From: DASPKM01 sp035628135
GTDB lineage: Bacteria; Bacteroidota; Bacteroidia; Chitinophagales; Chitinophagaceae
Direction: 5' to 3'
Assembly (NCBI GenBank): GCA_035628135.1
Contig: DASPKM010000006.1
Location: forward strand, 682,001 to 746,000
DNA length: 64,000 nucleotides
Below, piece by piece: positions 60,410-64,000 of this stretch (position 1 is its first letter; every line of letters starts with the position of its first letter). The position numbers and the translations under genes were made by a program. The notes beneath the pieces were generated by a model. The model saw only the letters and a program-made list of their open reading frames with translations. It made no database searches and had not been told where the DNA came from.

Positions 60410-60838
60410 TTATTGCCCTCCTTTCTCCAGGAACCATTGGATAGCAAGTGAATAGCCCTCCATTCCTAATCCGAAAATACTGCCGGCCGCCTTACCCGAT
60501 ACATACGAGAACTTGCGGAAGTCCTCACGCGCATGCACATTCGAAATATGCACTTCGATGACCGGTGTTTTAATTGCAGCAATGGCATCGCCGATGGCCA
60601 CGGACGTATGCGTATACCCACCCGGGTTAATAATAATGCCGTCATGATCGAAACCCACCCTATGCAGCGCATCGATCAGTTCTCCTTCTACATTGCTTTG
60701 AAAATAAGAGAATGTAATACCAGGATATTTTTTTTGAAGCGAAGCAAGGTATTGCTCAAAGGGCTGGTTACCGTAAATATCCGTTTCACGCTTACCCAGC
60801 AGGTTAAGATTGGGACCGTTGATAATGGCGATCTTCAT
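60410..60838 (-). CDS. aroQ: 3-dehydroquinate dehydratase, type II
   Basis: 142 residues. It begins KIAIINGPNLNLLGKRETDIYG and has SNVEGELIDALHRVG, GIIINPGGYTHTSVAI and VIEVHISNVHAREDFRKFSY. The catalytic Tyr (in DIYG) and His (in HISNVH) are present. It dehydrates 3-dehydroquinate in the shikimate pathway in the cytosol. A near-consensus TATATTCG box is found 4-5 bases before its ATG. Confidence 0.96.
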   Translation of the reverse strand: MKIAIINGPNLNLLGKRETDIYGNQPFEQYLASLQKKYPGITFSYFQSNVEGELIDALHRVGFDHDGIIINPGGYTHTSVAIGDAIAAIKTPVIEVHISNVHAREDFRKFSYVSGKAAGSIFGLGMEGYSLAIQWFLEKGGQ

Positions 60839-60911
60839 GGTACGAATATAATCAGTGATTGAGGATTGGAGGTCAGGATTTTTGAATTACTAACTATTTA
60901 CACCGCCCAGG

Positions 60912-61442
60912 CTAACCCTTGCCTGATATCAAGGCATATATCCGCAGGCTGATATATTTTCCTCTCTTGATCTCGCAGTCACGCATAGTGCCCTCATATT
61001 CAAAACCCGCTTTCTCCATCACCTTATAGCTCTCCTCGTTGCCTTCTTCCACCAGCGACTCTATACGATGTATTTTCTTCTCTTCCTGCATATAGTTAAT
61101 CACTACCGGCAATACCTCAGCGATAATGCCCTTCTTCCAGAAGGCAGGTAGCAGCCAGTAGCCAATCTCGGCCTTGTTGTGTTTAGACTGATAGTTATTG
61201 AAACCGATCACCCCCGCACTTTCGCCCGTACCACGGTCGGTAATTTTCCAGAAACAGCCTGTCCCCTGCTCCCATTGCGCTTCATAAAAATCCATTTGCC
61301 CCGCCGTGTCCTCGAATGAATCGTACCATACACCGTAATACGGTATCACCTGCGGATGACTTAAACCTTCATATATGAATGCCTGGTCAGACCGCAGTAT
61401 TTGCTGCAATACAAATCGCTGTGTTGATAGTTCGGGGAACAT
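60912..61442 (-). CDS. GNAT family acetyltransferase (RimJ/RimL-like)
   Basis: 176 residues. LSTQRFVLQQILRSDQAFIY, then GVIGFNNYQSKHNKAEIGYW, LLPAFWKKGIIAEVLPVVI (acetyl-CoA binding pyrophosphate loop) and VEEGNEESYKVMEKAGFEYE, all matching Acetyltransf_3 (RimJ/RimL-like). The substrate could be an N-terminal amino group or a small molecule. It lies 17 bases downstream of carA on the same strand. Confidence 0.87.
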   Translation of the reverse strand: MFPELSTQRFVLQQILRSDQAFIYEGLSHPQVIPYYGVWYDSFEDTAGQMDFYEAQWEQGTGCFWKITDRGTGESAGVIGFNNYQSKHNKAEIGYWLLPAFWKKGIIAEVLPVVINYMQEEKKIHRIESLVEEGNEESYKVMEKAGFEYEGTMRDCEIKRGKYISLRIYALISGKG

Positions 61443-61459
61443 AACGTTTAGTTCCGCAG

Positions 61460-62560
61460 TTACTTCTTCATCATCGCGATAAACTCATCGAATAAATACC
61501 GGCTATCATGAGGCCCGGGCGTCGACTCCGGATGGTATTGCACGGAGAATGCGGGCTTGCCCTTTACGCGGATGCCTTCGATGGAATTGTCGTTCAGGTT
61601 CACGTGGGTAATCTCGATATGCTTGGCCTTTTTGACCGCTTCAGGGTCTACGCCAAAGCCATGATTTTGAGTGGTGATCTCGCACTTACCCGTCACCAGG
61701 TTCTTAACCGGGTGATTCAGGCCGCGATGTCCGTGGTGCATTTTAAAGGTCGGTATATCATTCGCCAATGCCAGCAACTGGTGGCCCAGGCAAATGCCGA
61801 ACGTGGGCTTGTCTTCCTTCAATATCTCCTTTACGGTGTCGATGGCATAGTCCATAGCTGCTGGATCGCCGGGGCCATTGGAGATGAAGTAACCCGTAGG
61901 GTTAAACGCTCTTAATTGTTCAAACGGGGTTTTGGCCGGGAACACTTTTACGTGCGCGCCGCGCTGCACCATGCATTCTATTATATGGTGCTTGCAGCCG
62001 TAGTCCAACACAGCTATTTTAATGGCAGAAGCAGGATCGCCCTTTTCGTATTCTTTGTCGGTGCTCACGTGCGAAGCCAGCTCCAGTCCCGCCATGGACG
62101 GTACTTTTCCCAGTTCAGCCTTCAGCTGTTCTATATCGAGTATCTCCGAAGATATGATGCAGTTCATCGCTCCTTTGGTACGCACATGCGTTACCAGCGA
62201 GCGGGTGTCCACTCCTTCTATGCATACGATGTTTTGGGAAATGAGGTATTCTTCCAGCGAACCTTTGGCTTGCTTGCGGGAGTATTGCTCCTCGAGGTTG
62301 CGGCCTATCAATCCCTTTATCTTCACGCCGTCCGATTCAATATCGGTATCCTTTACGCCATAGTTGCCTATGTGCACGGTATTCATAATGATGATCTGAC
62401 CGTAGTAGCTGGGGTCGGTAAATACTTCCTGGTAGCCGGTCATGCCGGTATTGAAGCAGATTTCGCCGGTGGCGGTGCCTATTTTACCGAAGGCCTGGCC
62501 GTGGTGCACAGACCCGTCTTCCAGTACCAGTACAGCGGGCTTATGGTTAGATTCAGACAT
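61460..62560 (-). CDS. carA: Carbamoyl-phosphate synthase small subunit
   Basis: 366 residues. The N-terminal CPSase_sm_chain domain has VLVLEDGSVHHGQAFGK, ICFNTGMTGYQEVFTDPSYY and IIMNTVHIGNYG. The C-terminal class I glutamine amidotransferase has GPGDPAAMDYAI, FGICLGHQLLALAND (nucleophile Cys) and VQYHPESTPGPHDSRYLF (His and Glu). With carB it makes carbamoyl phosphate for arginine and pyrimidines. carB is not in the window. It follows rplQ, a common arrangement in Bacteroidota. Confidence 0.97.
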   Translation of the reverse strand: MSESNHKPAVLVLEDGSVHHGQAFGKIGTATGEICFNTGMTGYQEVFTDPSYYGQIIIMNTVHIGNYGVKDTDIESDGVKIKGLIGRNLEEQYSRKQAKGSLEEYLISQNIVCIEGVDTRSLVTHVRTKGAMNCIISSEILDIEQLKAELGKVPSMAGLELASHVSTDKEYEKGDPASAIKIAVLDYGCKHHIIECMVQRGAHVKVFPAKTPFEQLRAFNPTGYFISNGPGDPAAMDYAIDTVKEILKEDKPTFGICLGHQLLALANDIPTFKMHHGHRGLNHPVKNLVTGKCEITTQNHGFGVDPEAVKKAKHIEITHVNLNDNSIEGIRVKGKPAFSVQYHPESTPGPHDSRYLFDEFIAMMKK

Positions 62561-62636
62561 GTTTGGTATTTCAATTCGAGTGCAAAGAAAATAAAATGAT
62601 TCTGGATTTTGTAATTGTGTGTTTGGGACTTGTGCA

Positions 62637-62665
62637 CAAAAAAAGCAAGGCCCGGGGACCTTGCT
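62637..62665 (-). terminator. Rho-independent terminator after rplQ
   Basis: On the minus strand GCAAGG and CCTTGC enclose a GC-rich loop and are followed by seven T's. It lies 25-50 bases after the rplQ stop and separates the ribosomal operon from carA. Confidence 0.85.
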
Positions 62666-62689
62666 TCGATATGGTGGATGATATCATTT

Positions 62690-63193
62690 TTATCCTGCTG
62701 CTTTTTCTTCTTTAGCGTCGGCGTTGTCCTGTGTACCTTCGGCGCCTGTTGCTTGAGCAGCCTTTTTGCCGCCGCGTCCGCGCCTCGTGCGCTTGCCTGC
62801 TTCTTTTTGTTCGCCTTTGCCTTTGCCGTATACTTCATTGAAGTCTACCAGCTCGATCATTGCTCTTTCAGCATTGTCGCCTATCCTGGTTCCCAACTTA
62901 ATAATGCGGGTATAACCTCCGGGGCGTCCGCCCACTTTCTCAGCCACTGCTCCAAACAGTTCAGATACTGCCTCTTTATCGGCCAGGTAGCTGAACACTA
63001 TGCGGCGCTGGTGAGTGGTATTGTCTTTTCCCTTGGTGATGAGCGGCTCTACGTATGTACGCAAAGCTCTGGCTTTTGCCAGGGTAGTAACGATTCGTTT
63101 GTGTGTGATCAGCTCACAAGCCAGGTTGCTCAGCAAGGCCTTGCGGTGCGATGCTGTCCTGCTTAGGTTGTTGATCTTGTCTCCGTGACGCAT
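62690..63193 (-). CDS. rplQ: 50S ribosomal protein L17
   Basis: 167 residues. MRHGDKINNLSRTASHRKAL, LLSNLACELITHKRIVTTLA and PGGYTRIIKLGTRIGDNAERA are near-invariant L17 segments. The C-terminal ~45 residues are an extension rich in Lys, Gly, Ala and Glu, frequent in this phylum. It follows rpoA with a 57-base gap and is the last gene of the ribosomal protein operon. Confidence 0.97.
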   Translation of the reverse strand: MRHGDKINNLSRTASHRKALLSNLACELITHKRIVTTLAKARALRTYVEPLITKGKDNTTHQRRIVFSYLADKEAVSELFGAVAEKVGGRPGGYTRIIKLGTRIGDNAERAMIELVDFNEVYGKGKGEQKEAGKRTRRGRGGKKAAQATGAEGTQDNADAKEEKAAG

Positions 63194-63250
63194 GACATGT
63201 GTTTTTTATCGGCTGCACCGTGTCAGGAATTGCAGCCTGCGTTATAAAAA

Positions 63251-64000
63251 TTAAAATTCGTCTTTATCCAATCCCAGCTTACCCAGGTCCATTCCGAAGT
63301 GCAGTCCTCTTTCGGCCAGCACCTGCTCGATTTCGGCCAGTGATTTTTGACCGAAGTTGCGGAACTTCATCAGGTCTTCCTGCTCGTATTGTACCAGCTC
63401 GCTCAGCGAGTTGATCTTAGCGGCTTTCAAGCAGTTGAAGGCGCGAACGCTCAGGTCCAGGTCTTCCAGCGGGGTCTTCAGGATCTTGCGCAGTTGCAAT
63501 ACCTGCTCATCTACCACGTCTTCTTTCTTCTCTTCCTTGCTGTCGAACGTGATGTTTTCATCGGTGATGATCATCAGGTGCTGGATGAGGATGCGGCTTG
63601 CCTGCTTTACGGCTTCTTCGGGGTGAATGGTACCGTCGGTAACCACTTCCATCAGCAGCTTTTCATAGTCTGTGCGCTGCTCAACGCGGGTGTTCTCCAC
63701 CGCGTATTTTACGTTCACGATGGGCGTATAGATCGCATCCACCGGAATGTAACCGAAGGGAGCGTCTTTAGGTTTGTTTTCCTCTGCTGGAACATATCCC
63801 CGGCCTTTGCCGATGGTGATCTCGATATCTATCTTGGCGGTTGTGTCGAGCGTGCAAATCACCAGTTCGGGGTTCATTACCTCGAAGGTGTGGGTTGCTT
63901 CGCCGATCATGCCGGCAGTGAATTCTGTTTTGTTCTTGATGCTAAGGTTGATCTTTTCCTGAGCCACTTCATGATCCACCTTCTTCTTCAGCCTTACCTG
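63251..64000 (-). CDS. rpoA: RNA polymerase alpha subunit (5' end outside window)
   Basis: The frame is open to the right edge. The visible 250 residues include the insert domain of the N-terminal half (DIEITIGKGRGYVPAEENK, FGYIPVDAIYTPIVNVKY, VENTRVEQRTDYEKLLMEV) and the whole C-terminal domain (LDLSVRAFNCLKAAKINSLS, ELVQYEQEDLMKFRNFGQKS, LAEIEQVLAERGLHFGMDL). The alpha-CTD Arg that binds UP elements is preserved in NCLKAAKI context (VRAFNCL). It precedes rplQ as in most bacteria. Confidence 0.97.
   Translation of the reverse strand, partial: QVRLKKKVDHEVAQEKINLSIKNKTEFTAGMIGEATHTFEVMNPELVICTLDTTAKIDIEITIGKGRGYVPAEENKPKDAPFGYIPVDAIYTPIVNVKYAVENTRVEQRTDYEKLLMEVVTDGTIHPEEAVKQASRILIQHLMIITDENITFDSKEEKKEDVVDEQVLQLRKILKTPLEDLDLSVRAFNCLKAAKINSLSELVQYEQEDLMKFRNFGQKSLAEIEQVLAERGLHFGMDLGKLGLDKDEF

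Noticed and set aside
1..64000. tRNA, rRNA, insertion sequences, prophage or integrase genes
   Set aside because: I looked through the gene-free stretches and the protein set and saw no cloverleaf pattern with a CCA end, no transposase or integrase domain and no phage structural gene. A covariance-model scan for tRNAs was not possible here.

Overview
The window looks like a chromosomal segment of a Gram-negative Bacteroidota, most likely a member of the Chitinophagaceae or a close relative. The reasons are a type IX secretion C-terminal sorting domain at the left edge, repeated TAnnTTTG (-7 type) promoter boxes placed a few bases before start codons, few visible Shine-Dalgarno sequences, many SPII lipoproteins, lpxK, a DUF2027-Smr protein, and the order rpoA-rplQ-carA. 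The taxonomic call is inference from content, not a database match.

Positions 1-24606 are an envelope or exopolysaccharide locus. After the tail of a secreted protein come a methyltransferase, two O-antigen ligase/polymerase-type membrane proteins, a WecG/TagA/CpsF glycosyltransferase, a chain-length (Wzz-like) protein, several GT4-type glycosyltransferases on both strands and an ABC exporter of the lipid-linked saccharide type. A block of unrelated cargo (11850-15201: AT-rich metallopeptidase gene, broken HepT-like gene, AraC regulator, VOC protein) interrupts it. It resumes with a glycosyltransferase and then a compact plus-strand island (16419-22782) of three radical SAM proteins and three methyltransferases. 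A nucleotidyltransferase-like gene and a polyprenyl-phosphate sugar transferase (the likely initiating enzyme) close the locus.

Positions 24718-41345 are mostly housekeeping: DUF177-rpmF-plsX, a CPBP membrane protease, RNase P RNA, DUF2027-Smr, an amino-acid permease carrying an inserted PDZ domain, a polyprenyl diphosphate synthase, RNase R, lpxK, 5-formyl-THF cyclo-ligase, bioD, a GH13 lipoprotein head-to-head with a CHRD lipoprotein, a cysteine desulfurase and glmM.

Positions 41406-64000 hold envelope and stress genes: a methyltransferase, a putative glycosidase lipoprotein coupled to an LtaS-type transferase, PAP2 phosphatase and CorC-type protein, small lipoproteins, an esterase-fold lipoprotein whose nucleophile Ser is replaced by Asn, HupE-like and M1 peptidase proteins, an SPFH / PH-like / RHH / micro-ORF cluster, a sortilin-like Asp-box protein with a parvulin, then aroQ, a GNAT, carA, rplQ and the 3' part of rpoA.

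Two families of periodic intergenic hairpins recur through the window, one with 8-nt units (GTCATTNN / NNAATGAC) and one with 7-nt units (GATTATT / AATAATC). They mostly sit against stop codons between genes and probably act as terminators or mobile palindromic repeats. No tRNA, rRNA, CRISPR array, insertion sequence or prophage was seen.
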